Assembly: GCF_002878395.1 (NCBI RefSeq)
Contig: NW_025892539.1
Location: forward strand, 124,001 to 188,000
DNA length: 64,000 nt
From: Capsicum annuum
Lineage: Eukaryota; Streptophyta; Magnoliopsida; Solanales; Solanaceae
Direction of reading: 5' to 3'
The notes beneath the pieces were generated by a model, which saw nothing but the letters and a program-made list of their open reading frames with translations, searched no databases and was not told the origin of the DNA. Shown here piece by piece: positions 1-12,490 of the stretch. The position numbers were made by a program, and so were the translations under genes. Within the stretch, counting starts at the first letter, position 1. The number at the start of each line of letters is the position of its first letter.

Positions 1-444
1 ACATATTTCCAACTCATATGATATCATGAATTCACAAAAACATAAAAAGATTCCATCTTGGGAATCACCCAATATTAACAACATGATCATCAACACCCAA
101 CCATATAAAAATCATACTTTATAATGAAAAAGAGGAAAACGAACATGCATCACCATTCGTATAATCGTATCACCACAATAAACCAAGATTTTGTATTTTA
201 AAGATTGATTCTTGAACTCCACGGACAAAAGAAATCCGTGGATTAACACTACTCATACCTTAGAAGGAAGATTCTTGATGATTGATGGAGGAATTTCTTT
301 GAAATTGGATCTTCAAGCTTAATTATGCAACCCTAGTTGTTTTTCTCCTTTAGTGCTCTTGGATGATGAGCTTTGAGATGAAAATAGGGTTGCAGTGTGT
401 TTAGAACATATATATTTCATAGGGTTAAGTTTAGGGACGTGTAA

Positions 445-456
445 GGAGTATTTAAA
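445..456 (-). promoter_or_regulatory. TATA-like box of the left-edge LTR
   Basis: The minus strand reads CTTTAAATACTCC here, between the GC-rich word array and the transcribed leader. The same order and spacing recur in the other LTRs of the window, which is the main support. Confidence 0.45.
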
Positions 457-514
457 GACTTAATTACCTTTAGAATAACTCAAGACGGAGTGTTTTTGAC
501 ACCTGGAATTTGGC

Positions 515-650
515 TTAGGCAGTGCCCAAGTAATCATCTATGCTTGTGTTGGGCGGCGCCTAACCAATCTCCTATTATTATCTTGGGTGGCGCCTAACCA
601 ATTGCCTATGCTTGGGTTGGGCGGCGCCGAACCGATCACCTATGCTTACT
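515..650. repeat. 34-bp tandem repeat, GGCGCC-centred, four copies
   Basis: Copies start at 515, 549, 583 and 617 with an exact 34-bp period. Each holds a core close to TTGGGCGGCGCCTAACC followed by a CCTATGCTT-type tail. The first copy (515-548) is the most decayed. The core contains the palindrome GGCGCC and is far more GC-rich than the surrounding DNA. It sits about 60-200 bp upstream of the TATA-like box of the LTR it lies in. Confidence 0.85.
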
Positions 651-1039
651 GTCTTTCACAAAAATGGGCATAACTTTTTGCTCGGATATTGGATTAAGGA
701 GAAATTGGTATTGTTGGAAATATAATTCGATTATCTACAATTTGGTAGGTATAAATCATCTAAAATACCACATTAACATTGAGTTATACTCATTCAAAGA
801 TAAACCTTGAAAAATTAAACACTAAAATGTGATAGATTCAAAAACTCTTAGCTTGTATTACCTTAAGTGACTCATATGAACATTCTTAATGGATCATAAG
901 CTATCCTATCTCTAGTATATTCATTCTAAGTCATGTACTCAAGTATGAATCATAGTATAGGATATTTCGTACGTAGGAATACTTATTAACTTCCTAGCTT
1001 AGAAAAATGCGGGTATTCCATTATTTAACATTATTTTTT

Positions 1040-2713
1040 GAGCTGCTAAGATGCCTGAAGTATAGAGGTGGAGAACGATAATTCCAGTATATGAGAACAA
1101 GGGATACATTCAGACTTGTAACAACTATAGAGGTATTAAGTTGTTGAGTCATACTATGAAGGTTTGGGAAAGGGTGGTAGAGTATAAGATGAGGAAGATC
1201 GTGATGATCTCTGAGAATCAGTTCAGTTTCATGCCTAGTCGCTTGACCACTGAGGCCATTCACCTTATGAGGTAATTAGTGGAGCAATTTTCTAGAGAGA
1301 AAGAAGGACTTGCACATGGTGTTGTTGATCTAGTGAAGGCATATAAAAGAGTTCTCAGGGAGATTTTGTAGAGGTTCTTGGAGGCTAGATGGGTGCCCTT
1401 TGCATACATTAGGTCGATTCAGGATATGTATGATAGTGTGAAGACTCGTGTGAGAATGGTAGGTGGAGATTCAGAGAACTTCATAATTTTGATAGGGTTG
1501 TACCAGGGATCAACTCTTAGCCCGTTTCTATTTTCCTTGGTGATAGATATTTTAACGAGACATATTTAAGGGGAGGTTCCTTGGTGTATGTTATTTACAG
1601 ATGATATGGTTTTGATCGACGAGACTCGAGGTGGATTTAATGATAAGTTGGAGATTTTAGGACAGATGCTTGAATCTAAAGGTCTTCAGTAAAGTAGAAT
1701 AAAGACAGAGTACTTGGAGTGAAGTTCAATAATATGTCGTAAGAAGATGGAGTGGTTGTGAAGCTAGACTCTCAGGCCATCCAGAAGAGGTAGAGTTTCA
1801 AGTATCTGGGGTCTATAATTCAGGGTAATAGTGAGATTGACGAGGATGTCATGCATCGTATTGGGGCAAGATGGTTGAAGTGGAGTCTTTCTTTGGCAGT
1901 CCTTTGTGATAAGAAGGTTCCCCCAAAGCTTAAAGGTAAGTTCTGCAAAGTGGTAGTCCGAACAGCTATGCTGTATAGAGCAGAGTGTTGGCCAGTTAAG
2001 AACTCCCATATCCAAAAGGTAAAGGTGGCAGAGATGCAAATGTTATGATGGATGTGTGGACATACTAGGAAAGATAGGGTGAGGAATGAGATTATTCAAG
2101 ATAAGGTAGGAGTTACCTCGGTGGAGGATAATTTGGGAGAAGTGAGGCTATGTTGGTTCGGTCATATAATAAGGAGGGGACCTGATGCTCCATTGCGGAG
2201 ATGTGAGACTCTCACTGTGGATTGTTTTAGGTGGGCTAGAGGTGGACCGAAGAAATATTGGAAGGAGGTAATTAGGCATGATATGGAGAAATTATAGCTT
2301 ACAGAGGACATGACCCTTGATAGGAAGGTATGGAGGAATTAGATTAGGGTAGAGGGTTAAGGGGGTGGGAGTGCGGCGGTAGTAATAGGGGACTGCTCCT
2401 TTGGGTTTGGAGTTTCTGGTTTGTAGTGTTGGGGCTGTAGTTTTTAGGGTTAGTCGCATTGGATTTTCTGCATCCCGTACTAGTTTATTATGCACTTATC
2501 TTTTGTGTTTGTTATATTGTTAGTTTGCTTTGTGTACCATACTATTTTGTATCTGCTTACTTTTTGTATTTGTTATACTGTTATTAGTCCTAAGCTGGGA
2601 GTATATCAGAAACAGCCTCTCTACTTCTCTTGAGGTAGTGGGATGGTCTACGTACACTCTACCCTCCCCAGATCCCACTAGGTGGGAATACACTGGGTAT
2701 GTTGTTGTTGTAT
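1040..2713 (+). mobile_element. 5'-truncated RTE-type LINE, reverse transcriptase remnant
   Basis: Several frames on the plus strand together give a non-LTR reverse transcriptase. NNYRGIKLLSHTMKVWERVVE lies near 1117-1180, the palm region with GLYQGSTLSPFLFSLVIDI at 1495-1551, the catalytic box [10 protein letters not shown] near 1597, and the typical C-terminal stretch with [13 protein letters not shown] and [11 protein letters not shown] (1965-2180). The endonuclease domain is missing, as expected for 5' truncation. Stops occur near 1274, 1367, 1567, 1690 and 2046. In motif A the usual Asp is lost (KAYKRV near 1340), although the DD box survives. The 3' end is a noncoding tail of about 400 bp ending in TTG repeats at 2699-2713, the usual tail of solanaceous RTE elements. 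I could not identify a target-site duplication. Confidence 0.85.
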
Positions 2714-4255
2714 ACTATAAGGTAACTTCTGTTAAAGTGTGTAGGATAGATCAAAACTTACAAAACACCAAAAAAGTTTTGGTTCCCAGTCTGGATGAAC
2801 TACCTTGTGACTCGTAGGGACACGTGGTGACCTATTACCTAAATTGTTGCAAAGAAATAAAACAAGAAAATATCATTGGTAACCCAACACTATCAAATCG
2901 AGTCGTAATCACACACTACAACTTGGCATCTTTAGTTTGGAGGACTAGTGACCTCAAGTAAGTTTTCAAACCTTCAAGGTCACAATAGAGGTAGAGTATG
3001 ACTCGTTGCCACTAATGACGAGTCATTATGGGGGATCATCATCACTGGATAAGAAATTGTTATGACTTCTTAAAATTTATCAACTCGACCAATCCCAATT
3101 TCAAAATTAAAATAGAAAGGGAACTAATTTGATTTCCATTCCTTTTTAAATGCATGTAACTCCCTACATCTTCCCTAAACGTTCCCACTCCTTAAATTCA
3201 ATACTAATTAAACCCTAATGACCCCAATACATAGAAAATCAATTCTACTACTCAAAATTTCTCTTGATTTCATAACAAGTAAATATTTCTTTTAGAGGAT
3301 TACAATCTCCAAGTTTTTCACAAGCAACATTAGTTAAACATAAGTATGTATTAATTTTTACTTGAAAACTTGTTTAAATTTACTTCAAAGATCAATAGTG
3401 AATCACATCGGTTTTTGAAACACTTAATTTAAAAGATTGAACAATTAGAGTTGATTGGGTCACTTGTTTTGTTAGAAATAAAGATCCAAACCCTAGGTTT
3501 GAGGTGATTAGGTACTTAGTTATGAATCATAGGATACACTGGATGAACTATTAGTAACCCCAATATTGTTATTTGTATATATGTGGAGGAGTATCTATAG
3601 TGTCACCCCAATGATCATTTGTTATATTAAAAGAATGATTATACACAATAACACAATTGGAAACTTTTTTAGATAGATGAACAAGATGTGAATACCAATT
3701 TGCAGTCCCTATGACTCCCAAATAACCCATTTCCATAGGTCATGAGTCATCGTGTGATTCATAGTGACTGTCATCTTGGTTGAAAAATATTTAAGTCCCT
3801 CCTAAGTGTAATAGTTTTCCCGACGAGTCACTCGGTGACTCATAGGGTCAATTGAACAATCATTAGGTGGAATATTTTGAGAAGACCTACTTTCCCCTTT
3901 GACGGACACTATTTGATTACTTAGTCAATGAGTCATTGTGAGACCCAATGAATCATAAGCTTTAGTCTTCGGGAAAATAGTCCAAAAGACTTGTCACTTT
4001 CAGAACATGTGATTCTAATAATCATAAGGAACGTGGGTCAAATATAGAATTTTCCTTACCTAATTTTCTTTATTTAATTAGTTTAACTAAGGTACAATCC
4101 ACGTAGGTACTATCACACCAAATAATGACAAAAATAGGGTGGAAACAAGGGGGCCAAGCTGACTTCTAAGAAATAAGCTTTGTCCACTTACCATCTATGA
4201 ATTAACCCTCTATAGAAAAATAGAAATAGAGTGGCTATATTGAAGAATACCATAA
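2714..4255 (+). repeat. LTR-like or leader region of Athila/Tat-like copy A
   Basis: There is no coding sequence here. Two blocks rich in ACGAGTCAT/TGACTCAT words (about 2800-3050 and 3710-3960) flank an AT-rich stretch that resembles a retrotransposon promoter and transcribed leader. The same two-block arrangement, on the other strand, precedes the third ORF of copy D at 57920-56870. This could be an old LTR or an internal promoter region upstream of the third ORF at 4260; the sequence alone does not decide. Confidence 0.45.
3743..3935. promoter_or_regulatory. Cluster of TGA(G/C)TCA words
   Basis: Exact TGAGTCA or TGACTCA heptamers occur at 3743, 3836 and 3929, with close variants (CGAGTCA, TGATTCA) between them. 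TGA(G/C)TCA is the known GCN4/AP-1-type bZIP site. Binding here is inference. The cluster lies about 300 bp upstream of the third-ORF remnant. Confidence 0.45.
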
Positions 4256-4259
4256 CACA

Positions 4260-5930
4260 GGGTCAGTCCAGACATAGAGTAGCTTTCCCTGAGGCATTCG
4301 ATCAAGGCACCTAATAAAGAGTGCCCAGACCTTACTGCCATATTTCCCTTCTCAACCATAGTATAATGAGGGAGGAGAGTCTGATTTTGGGTCTGATGAA
4401 AAGGAAAAAGGAGATGACAGTGTCTCTTAGAGAAGGGATGAGGCTATGTTTCATAGCAAGTCAAGTGAAGCAGGGTCAGGATCCATCTTAGAAGAATTAA
4501 TTGAGATTTAGAGAGAGGATGTTGTTGATAGTCCTCCAACTATTATTCCATTCCACCACCAGGCTAACCTAGACTACAGATTGAGGCTTCTCTAGCTCTA
4601 TTAGTTATTTGATGAGGGTACCCTGGTATGCAAAACACTCTGAGAGAGACAGTGCAATCGTCACCAACATTGGCCGGTTGAAGTGAGAGTTCTATATTGA
4701 GCCTAGACTTTTGGTACTGGGATTGACTGAGATGCCTGTGTTTGAGATTATATTTAAGAATTACAAGTTTGAATAAATGAAGATATAATCTCGCAGATAC
4801 AACCCAACTCTAGTTTTGGAATTATATATTACTTACCAAATAGAGTTTAAAAGATTGCTTTCAGAAAAAAATTTTTAAAAAGTTTGTAACCCTGTTTAGA
4901 CATTGACATCTAAGGGGTAAGTGTGAGTGTTTCAAAACCAACAATCTCCCCTTTCTTGCACATGACTAATTTTGTCCCCTCAGTTCACATGTTTAAGATT
5001 TACCACCACGTCAATTTAATAAACAAGGTAAAAACAAAACAAATTGGTATGGAGGATAAGATAGTACATTTGAGATGGATAAAAACTATCATTACTACTG
5101 TAAAAAAGTATGCTTATTGGGCAATAGGTATGTCTTCACAAATAACCAAAGGTAGTTTGAATTTTGAAGCAAAGTTTTGGCTGACACTATTTACCATATG
5201 ATAGGATCTGCAGTTGGTGATAACACTTTGAGCTCTGAAAGGGCTTCCTTGATATCGCAAAGATCATTAAACTTGAGATCAAAGATAAGGTTGTGAGTAA
5301 TAATACGAGCCTTGAATTTCCATGTTTAGTGTTGAATATGTGTTTAGAGGACAGGTTGTTAATCTTGTCGGATGTAGATAAATTTTTCATGGATCCCTGG
5401 ATCACAAATTTGGGATTAATTTAAGATCAAGAAAAATAATTTTGAGGGTCAATTTTGGTGCTATGTACTTAAGGATGCAATTCAGTCCATATCCACTGTT
5501 GATGGATACATCAATCTTGAGCAAATATAAGCTAACATTGATGAGGGGTTGTATCCATCGGTGAAGTAGGAAATTCAGGAAGAAATATGGCATGTAGACC
5601 AGTTTTGATAGATTTTAAAGGAGAATGAACAAAAATTTTAAAGGGATGCATTCTCCATATTTATCAAGTATGTATGAGGAGTTGGCTACACTGAGCTTCT
5701 ATAAAGGACATAGTTGAATGATTGCATCTAGGTTTCCTGCATACCACTATGCCTATCATTGAGGAGATTTAAGAAAATGAGGTACCCAATAAATAGGGAA
5801 CAAAAGGTAAAGAAAAGTCCATACAAGAAAGTGATAAAAAATAGCAAGTACAAAAAGAAAAAGAACGAAAAAAGTATATAAAGAAAGTGATGGAGAAAGT
5901 AAGCAGTGGGCACAAGACTAGTTATCAAAG
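4260..5930 (+). pseudogene. Third ORF of Athila/Tat-like copy A ('putative plant transposon protein' type), decayed
   Basis: Scattered frames give pieces of the plant-specific domain catalogued as a putative plant transposon protein. A stretch near 4770-4855 reads like YNPTLVLELYITYQIEFKR and occupies the place of the family's EFYA.Y motif. The open frame 4923-5201 ends in ITKGSLNFEAKFWLTLF, which matches the family's conserved N-F-x-A-K-F-W block. An A/G-rich stretch at 5770-5900 suits a charged coiled-coil tail. Many stops and frameshifts break it. The function of this ORF is unknown. It lies in the position of an env-like third ORF, downstream of where integrase would be. Confidence 0.55.
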
Positions 5931-6239
5931 GTCCATAAGATAGGGCATTTAGTCAGGACCTCCACCTTTTTTGAGGTCCTTCCTACTCATACCGTGATAG
6001 TTATTAGAGTGGGGGACAACACTTGACTCTATAAGAATGCCACAATTGGGTGAATCATACACCACTAATGTCAACACTAAGTTGAGCGTCTTGTTAACCA
6101 TTGAGGCCACTTTCATAGAGCATATGATCTATTTTGAGACCCCAATGGAGGAGACATTATGATCTGGTGCCTTGTGTTCCACGGGTATGTCCCTTACCTC
6201 AGTGTTACACTTTTTAACAGTATTATACATTGGTGACAT

Positions 6240-7450
6240 TGCATGATTTCTAAGTTGGGAGTGGGTTATACCATAATTGAGGGTTTTTACTATAATGTCC
6301 CCCCCAACTGTATTATTTTAGTTAGAACCAGCATGTTAAGGGTTTTTAATTGATTTATTGTTATTTTAGTTTTGTGTTTTGTGTGTAACTTAGATAAAAA
6401 TGAGAAAACTTGGTGTAGTCAAAAGAAAGAAAAACCATGCAAACTATTTTTAAATATTTAAATGATACCCCTCCATAAATTTTGGTTTTATGTATGGTAT
6501 TCTGTGCTTACCTAAACTATAACAAATGTTTGGATCTCGTCATGGGATTAGGATTGGTAGTGTGATCCTGGTATAATTTGGCATGAATAGTAGAGGTAGT
6601 GACTGAAATATTAACCTTAAGTTAAGAGTATGTAAGAATGTATCGATTTGGCATGAGTGTGTGATCTAGAACTTGCCTGGTTAGTCTTACCAAAGTCATA
6701 GGATAGAAATTAGGCTAGGATCAAAGGACATTTTTGAAATAGTCCACTAAATGTCTAATGATCCTACAAAATAAATGTAACGTTCCTTGAATACAAACTT
6801 GGGCCTAGATATACCTTTTCTCATGAACTACCATATTAACCTTCCAGATTGTTCCAATGAACCTGCTTTGGCCCTAGTCTCTCATCGGACACTATGTACC
6901 TCAACTAAGGAAAATTGCATAAGTTGAGGGTGGATAGCGTAAGGGTGAATAACAAATTGTGAATGAAAAAGTTATAGTGAAAAAACAAGGGATTTAGGTT
7001 TAGTATGATGAAAAAGAAAAGAAAAAAAAATATTTATGAAGAAAAAAAAGTGAAGATGGGAAAATAAAACCCCACCCGGGATTTAGAAAGATTGAATAAT
7101 TTAAAAAGGGGAAAGAAATAAAAGAAGGTAGACAAAGTGGAAGTTGAAATAGTGTAGTGTCAAGGAGGTTTAGTCACTATAACCATACGTACCATACCTA
7201 CCCCGAGCCTACATTACAAGCTAATAAAATTCTTATAGTGATCTGAACCCGAGTGTCTGAAAACTAAAGCGTATAAAATAAGGGCAAACCTAGGGTACCA
7301 AATGCACATAACTTGAGTTCTTTGTGAGGGTGAGATATTTGATTAATTCACATCTTAACATACATTTCTTAGAGTTGTGGGACTTCTTTGACATAAGGGC
7401 ATAGAGGCTACATTCTAGTTATTGCTTGTTTGAGTAATGTCATTTGTTTG
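6240..7450 (+). other. Conserved 3' noncoding region of copy A
   Basis: No coding is visible. Three blocks are shared, in the same order and nearly the same spacing, with copy C. TGATACCCCTCC is at 6462 (47661 in copy C), a GGACACTATGTACCTCAACT-type block at 6887 (48081), and a block with TTAGTCACTA and CCTACATTACAAGCT at 7157-7262 (48376-48482). An A/G-rich run at 6960-7060 also has a counterpart at 48180-48280. The role is unknown. It lies between the third ORF and the 3' LTR. Confidence 0.6.
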
Positions 7451-8530
7451 AAGTGTTGGGTATTTTATTGATAACGTGATGCCATGTCATGATCCTTTTA
7501 TGTTATGGCAATTGTTTTATTATGCACTGCACTTAGGTATGTGCATTGTTTTGAGTAATTGCACGTTGAAAAAATGGTTTTTGGTGAAAATTGATTTCCA
7601 TAGAGATCTTGGTCTAGTCTAGGTTATGCATCATGATAGTATAATATTTTTTTATGTAAGGACATGCAAATGTTCAAAGTTGAGGGAATTTATGTTCCAT
7701 GATTTTACAACTCTTTCGACACTTAGAACAAATAAAATAGGTTAATTCAAAGGCTTGTTTATGTGGGTATGATCTGGTTATTATAATTTTTTTATAAAAA
7801 TGGGGATCAAAAGTAAATGAAGGAGAAATAATAAAAATTTGCAACCATGATGGATTGACAAATAAGGATTCATAGTATAGAGTAATTTTCAACTGGTGTT
7901 TACGTGTATTGATTGTTTCCATGGTTTTGATGGCTTTTGAAATGTGACCACTATTAGAACTTGCCTAATTTATAGTCCTGGCGAAAGGATGAGTATGGAT
8001 GGGTAAAATGAAATAAATAGTAGAGACTAGGAGATATCAACTTCCCCTTAATAGGTTGATCTAATAACATGGGATAACTATCAAGGATATCGGATAAGGG
8101 TTAGTAACAAAGGCTTAGGAGAAGAACATTAACCAAAGGATTCCTTAGGCACAACAATAAAGTTTTTCAAGGTATATATAACCAATCTATTATGCATACT
8201 GAACACCAACAATTCCAAAGTACGATGAACCTACAGAGTTATTAAGTTATTAAATAACACAGTCCTAGTGCCTCTCTTATACTGATTATAAATCCAAAAA
8301 ATCAACTACTATTACTACCAAATTCCACAATTACAAATCCTTTTTTACTTTAAATTGTTATTAATTTCCTTGGCATGCATGTTGATTGATATTTCAACTT
8401 ATTACCGGTGATATCAACCCCAACCTTTGTTTGGATTCTATATTTGTCCTGCAATTGATTTATACTTTGCTTAGAGATATAATTTATCGATATTAGTAGC
8501 AAGACCTTTATTTTAATTTCAAAGTGGATG
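7451..8530 (+). repeat. LTR piece at the 3' side of copy A
   Basis: The part from about 8100 to 8530 resembles the R/U5 part of the copy C LTR at 39820-40120. Shared phrases include ACAATTCCAAAGTACGATGAACCTAC (shortened here: AGTACGATGAACCTAC) against AGTATGATAAACCTAC, CAGTCCTAGTG against TAGTCCTAGTG, and a final stretch with ATCAACCCCAACCT. The first few hundred bases (7451-7990) are AT-rich and I could not assign them. Neither LTR end was located. Confidence 0.5.
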
Positions 8531-8559
8531 TTGGCTATGAGCATTCAATCCTTAGCTAA

Positions 8560-9003
8560 CTTGATGGTTTGAGTTTATAATTCAGACCCAAGAGGATTAT
8601 TTCTAGTGTTGAGGCTAGGTCTATAGTGTTTGAGAAAATTTATAGTCATCTGTTTTAATATAGTAGATTTTGTGGCATTCGTGATTAGGAGTTGAGGCCT
8701 AGCTAAGTCTACCTCTACCATGGCCTCATCCTCTTGCTAAAGTCCTAACAGTAGGTGCAGACACATCATTCCTAATGGTAGTTGATCTCTTCCTAACCAT
8801 TTTTGAGAGAATAAAACATGACTTTTATAATAATCAAGAGATAACAAATTTCACAAGATAAGGAATCAAAGAATAGAATTTTCCTAAAAATATCATAGAC
8901 TCTGAAAGTAGATATGGATATCAACATAACAATTTGGCATACTCTGATAGACACTTGTTGTTATATTCATTAGAACTGTGAACAGAGTGCTCCAGTACAA
9001 AAT
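8560..9003 (-). pseudogene. Start of a chromovirus internal region (gag leader), truncated
   Basis: On the minus strand a primer-site-like sequence at 8989-9000 is followed by a leader and then a short Arg/Gly-rich stretch (TVRTLARG, GHGRGRL near 8690-8760). Such a stretch is typical of the gag N-terminus in these elements. The rest of gag and all of pol are missing. The sequence runs into the LTR piece of copy A near 8560. The upstream LTR starts at about 9004 and runs rightward. Confidence 0.45.
8989..9000 (-). other. Degenerate primer-binding site (initiator tRNA-Met type)
   Basis: The plus strand reads GCTCCAGTACAA, close to the reverse complement of the tRNA-iMet primer site TGGTATCAGAGC. 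It lies directly left of an LTR end that reads TATCAAGATCC, a decayed form of the family's usual LTR end. Confidence 0.5.
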
Positions 9004-9820
9004 TATCAAGATCCAAAAACTACACATATGATGGTATCAATCCCACCCAACTTTGGTAAGTAAGCCAACCGTCAAGCATAATGATAATAATAATAATAAT
9101 AATAATAATACAAACATCAATAAAGTAAAGAAAACATTTAATTGTCTATAAATTTTTATTTCATCTGTAATGGTATTAAATTGCGAGAAACACTCTAAAA
9201 TTCATAAGATAAATGATAAAGAAAATATTCAAAATAAAACCCATGACTCGCCTATCAAAAGTACAAGAGCAACCACTAAGAGTACTGGAAAATGTATTAT
9301 ATAACTGTTAAAGAATATATATAAGAAAAAAGTTAAATAAATATAACTATATGAACCTTTGACTGTAGGAAGATCACCAAATCCACAAATATGTGAACCC
9401 TGTACAATAAAGAGACGCACTAAACACTAGTACATAGATCTACATTAGAAGGCTACATAAAAGTAGTGTGATTAAAAACCATTAGTACTTAGTAGAAAGC
9501 ATAGGGTGATTGATCTTAAGCAAGTACTATACTGAATTAGGTATGCTAAAATAACTTCACGTGGAGAAAATTTCTAAAAATTCAACTATTACAATCAAAA
9601 GACCACTTTACATCATAATTAGGATAAACAAATCATGTCATACAATGTTATGCTATGAAATGTAATGGAAAATACCTATTAATATACACACCTCAACAGT
9701 GACATGTAGGACTAATGGAAGACCTATTAGGTCTATCTATCCCAACTAGAATCTTTACTGTAGACAAACATCATTATACATCTCAATATCACCATCAAAA
9801 ATCGAACTAGGATTAAAATG
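9004..9820 (-). repeat. Chromovirus LTR fragment (U5 side)
   Basis: This follows the primer site and has the expected U5-side phrases (GATGGTATCAATCCCACCCAAC and GTAAGTAAGCCAACC, cited in part). A TAA microsatellite lies inside it. The right-hand (U3) limit could not be found; a plus-strand LTR begins somewhere near 9820. Confidence 0.45.
9083..9110. repeat. (ATA)n microsatellite
   Basis: A run of about nine uninterrupted ATA/TAA trinucleotides lies inside an LTR fragment. Confidence 0.95.
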
Positions 9821-12490
9821 ATTTCCTAAATTTTCATAATTTTTTCATGATAAGATATTTTTTATATCTTCTTAATTCATTTATGACTTGTTAGGACTAA
9901 TAGTTCTGCTAACGGGTAGTTTACTTGACTTTTAGAGCCAATTCTTTACTCTAGAGCTTTCGCTATTAAGAAATGTTATCAGACCTAAACTCTAGATAAA
10001 TATTCTTAGATGCTAATTTTGAAAGTGTTGGTTTCACCATAATATCAATTTTAGTTTACGGGGACTTTGGTTTAGGTCCCAAGTCATTCAAATATATTTT
10101 GGGATTTTGGGTGAATTTTAGTTAAAATGGCTCATTAGATATGGGGCCTATATTCTATCAATATGACCTCGGATGTAAAATTCAATGGAGTCGTTGAGTT
10201 TGGAATGTTAAATTTAGTAGGGTAGCATATATTATTTGTGTTTATAAGATTCTAAATAAATCTCTAGGGTCCAATAGATAATTGCTAAATTTGACTAAGA
10301 GTTGGTGCCTGCTATATTTGGTGTGACTGCTTAAACTTCCAAGGGACCACTTTAGAGTTTACGAATCACTTTACCAACATCCACTTTAGCTGCTCTGGAC
10401 TGCCTAAGTGAAGGATGACCATGTGAGACTTGACCACTTTAGTTGTGACTGTTTTAGCATTATTTAGGTGTTGAAGCAACCATAACTGATACCCTTCTAT
10501 ATATCTCATTCCTATTCAGTTAAGCTTACTTTTTCAAGTACAAACTACCATCAAACCATATAAAGTTTAGAAAATCATAGGAGATTAATTGTTGGGTATT
10601 AGGAGTGAGTTCAAATCTTTATTATTTTCATACTCTTATTATTATTTTGGTAAGTTTTAATTTTATTTCTTATCCAACTCTCTGGTTAAACATTAAGTCC
10701 CTAGATTTACTTTATGGACTGATTTGGAGCTTAATTGTGCTCTCCAATCCATTTTTGATGGTAGTTGATCTCATGAACTTAGAGGGACATATTAACGGTT
10801 GCAAATTTGTGATTCCACAAGCGCAACCCACATGGATTTCATTATTCTCATTGTAATGTATAGATTATTATTTTGATTGCGTGGAAGAATTTGGAGGCTT
10901 CTCAAAATGGTAAAGCTCCAGAGTAGTGGTCTTTTTTGATCTTTCAGTAGAGTCTAGGTATGTTAGGCTTACTTTACTTGCATATTGATCTTTATTATTG
11001 TATAAATGTAGTATTATGGTAGATATGGGAGGGTAGTTACAACTCGATTGATCGTTTTGTACTTTATTGATTCTAGTTTGCCGACTTGGGGTCTTTTGGT
11101 TGAATTTGGCCCTCTTTTCCCTCCTAATATTCATAATCATACCGTGGGTTGGAGTTGTAGATCATTAGTGTAGGTTTGGTTAGGTTCTTGACTCAGCATG
11201 GATTTTTGGGTCTAGTAGTTGGACTTGTCGTCCTTTTTTTTTTTATCAAATACCTAAATTAGCTCCATGTATATTTAAGAGGCATTCATTTGTCAACTTA
11301 GGTCAAATCTTGAACTTATAAAAACCTAGATAAAATATCGAGCACCAGATACCCTTGTTACTTGGGTTTGACTAATATTTGATCATCAAGAACCTTGTTT
11401 ATGAACTTAGTGACAAAAACTCGATTCACCTATAGATTTGACCGATTTCCTTGAGGACTTGAGAATATATATATTTAAAGGAAGTTATGGATTTGGCTTG
11501 TCATTACGTGAAATGTATTCACTAGTTTTGGATCAAGTATGGTATTAATGATTTTTACATGGTACTATATTATATTGAAACTATTCTCTAGTGTCGGTAC
11601 AAGTATGGTATTCATGAACAATATGCAGGACTTTACTATGATTTTACTATTCTCCAATTCTAGTTCAAGTTCGGCATATATAGTTCAAAAGGAGTTCTAG
11701 GTATGTTATCACGTGGGAACACTTTAAGTTTATTATTGTCGATATTTCTTCCTTGTTTGCATCCATTGGACTTATGGGGGCTCGGTTGGGTTACTCCATT
11801 CTTATTTGTGTCTTCCGGGCTTATAAAGGTCCAATTAGGTTATAGTTTGGTTGTATTTACTTTGGAGTTACTTATTCTACATATTTAGTGCTTAGCCTGG
11901 TTTGAGGTATTATTTTAAATATATTCCCTTTATTCCCAACTTTAGTTTACATTCTCATATTTTATTATTCTTTTATTGTAATTTAGCTTAGTCAGACTAT
12001 GTTGACTAACTATTATGCCTACTCATACTTCTCTTCTATATCTTTTTCTAATGTAGATCTAAGTACAATCTACTTTTACTGAGGCTTTATTTAGGCGTAT
12101 AGTGGTTCTGGAGATAGGGTGAATTTTTAGATCCAAAGTTGATCCTCTCTCATTCTGCTACTTTTGATAGTCTTTTTCATATTTTGTGACGACTTGTATA
12201 TATTCGACTATCTTGTTCTCTTATTTTTTTAATTAATGGCTCTAGTACCAACCCTACCAGATCATGGGATACTCTTTTGTACATTTTCTCTTTTCCCTTA
12301 GTTGCTCAGTTCTATCGTACTTATATATTCTTCTGCTTAGTATTTTTATTGTATGTCTAAATTTTGCGTTATTTATATTTCAGTTTAGCATGTTACTTGT
12401 TATTCTGGACTATGGTTTGACTTACTTATTGGTGGTTTAATTAGGTTCCATCATGACTTGAGAAGTTGGTTCGTGTGATAAATTAGTATA
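9820..12490 (+). repeat. Chromovirus-type LTR, plus orientation
   Basis: No coding frame of interest occurs here. The U3-like phrase TTTACGGGGACTTTGGTTTAGG lies near 10055 (cited in part). A word block with repeated CCACTTTAG spans 10345-10445, and a TATATAT box is at 10499-10505. The long AT-rich remainder ends near 12490 with a decayed ACTTGAGAAGTTGGTTCGTG end. The left edge is uncertain. The unusual length suggests either a large LTR or two joined pieces. The short open frames inside it are hydrophobic and look like chance. Confidence 0.45.
10499..10505 (+). promoter_or_regulatory. TATA-like box downstream of the CCACTTTAG word block
   Basis: TATATAT lies about 50 bp after the last CCACTTTAG-type word (10435-10442). 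This is the same spacing as in the other LTRs. Confidence 0.45.

Larger units (their letters stand above)
1..1010 (-). repeat. Chromovirus-type gypsy LTR (partial)
   Basis: Read on the minus strand, this has the order expected of a solanaceous gypsy LTR: an AT-rich U3 containing the phrase CCGAGCAAAAAGTTATG (near 675), a GC-rich tandem word array (515-650), a TATA-like TTTAAATA (449-456), then a leader with a splice-donor-like AAGGTATGA (about 253-262). The leader resembles the one at 63240-63330 of the plus-strand LTR at the other end of the window. The window edge cuts the U5 end, and the right edge is uncertain because the LINE begins near 1040. No coding sequence is seen. Confidence 0.6.

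Noticed and set aside
3710..3960. A CRISPR-like or satellite array formed by the short words
   Set aside because: Spacing is irregular, words vary, and the surroundings are plant LTRs.
5728..5928. A Phe/Leu-rich minus-strand membrane protein
   Set aside because: Complement of the A/G-rich coiled-coil part of the copy A third ORF.
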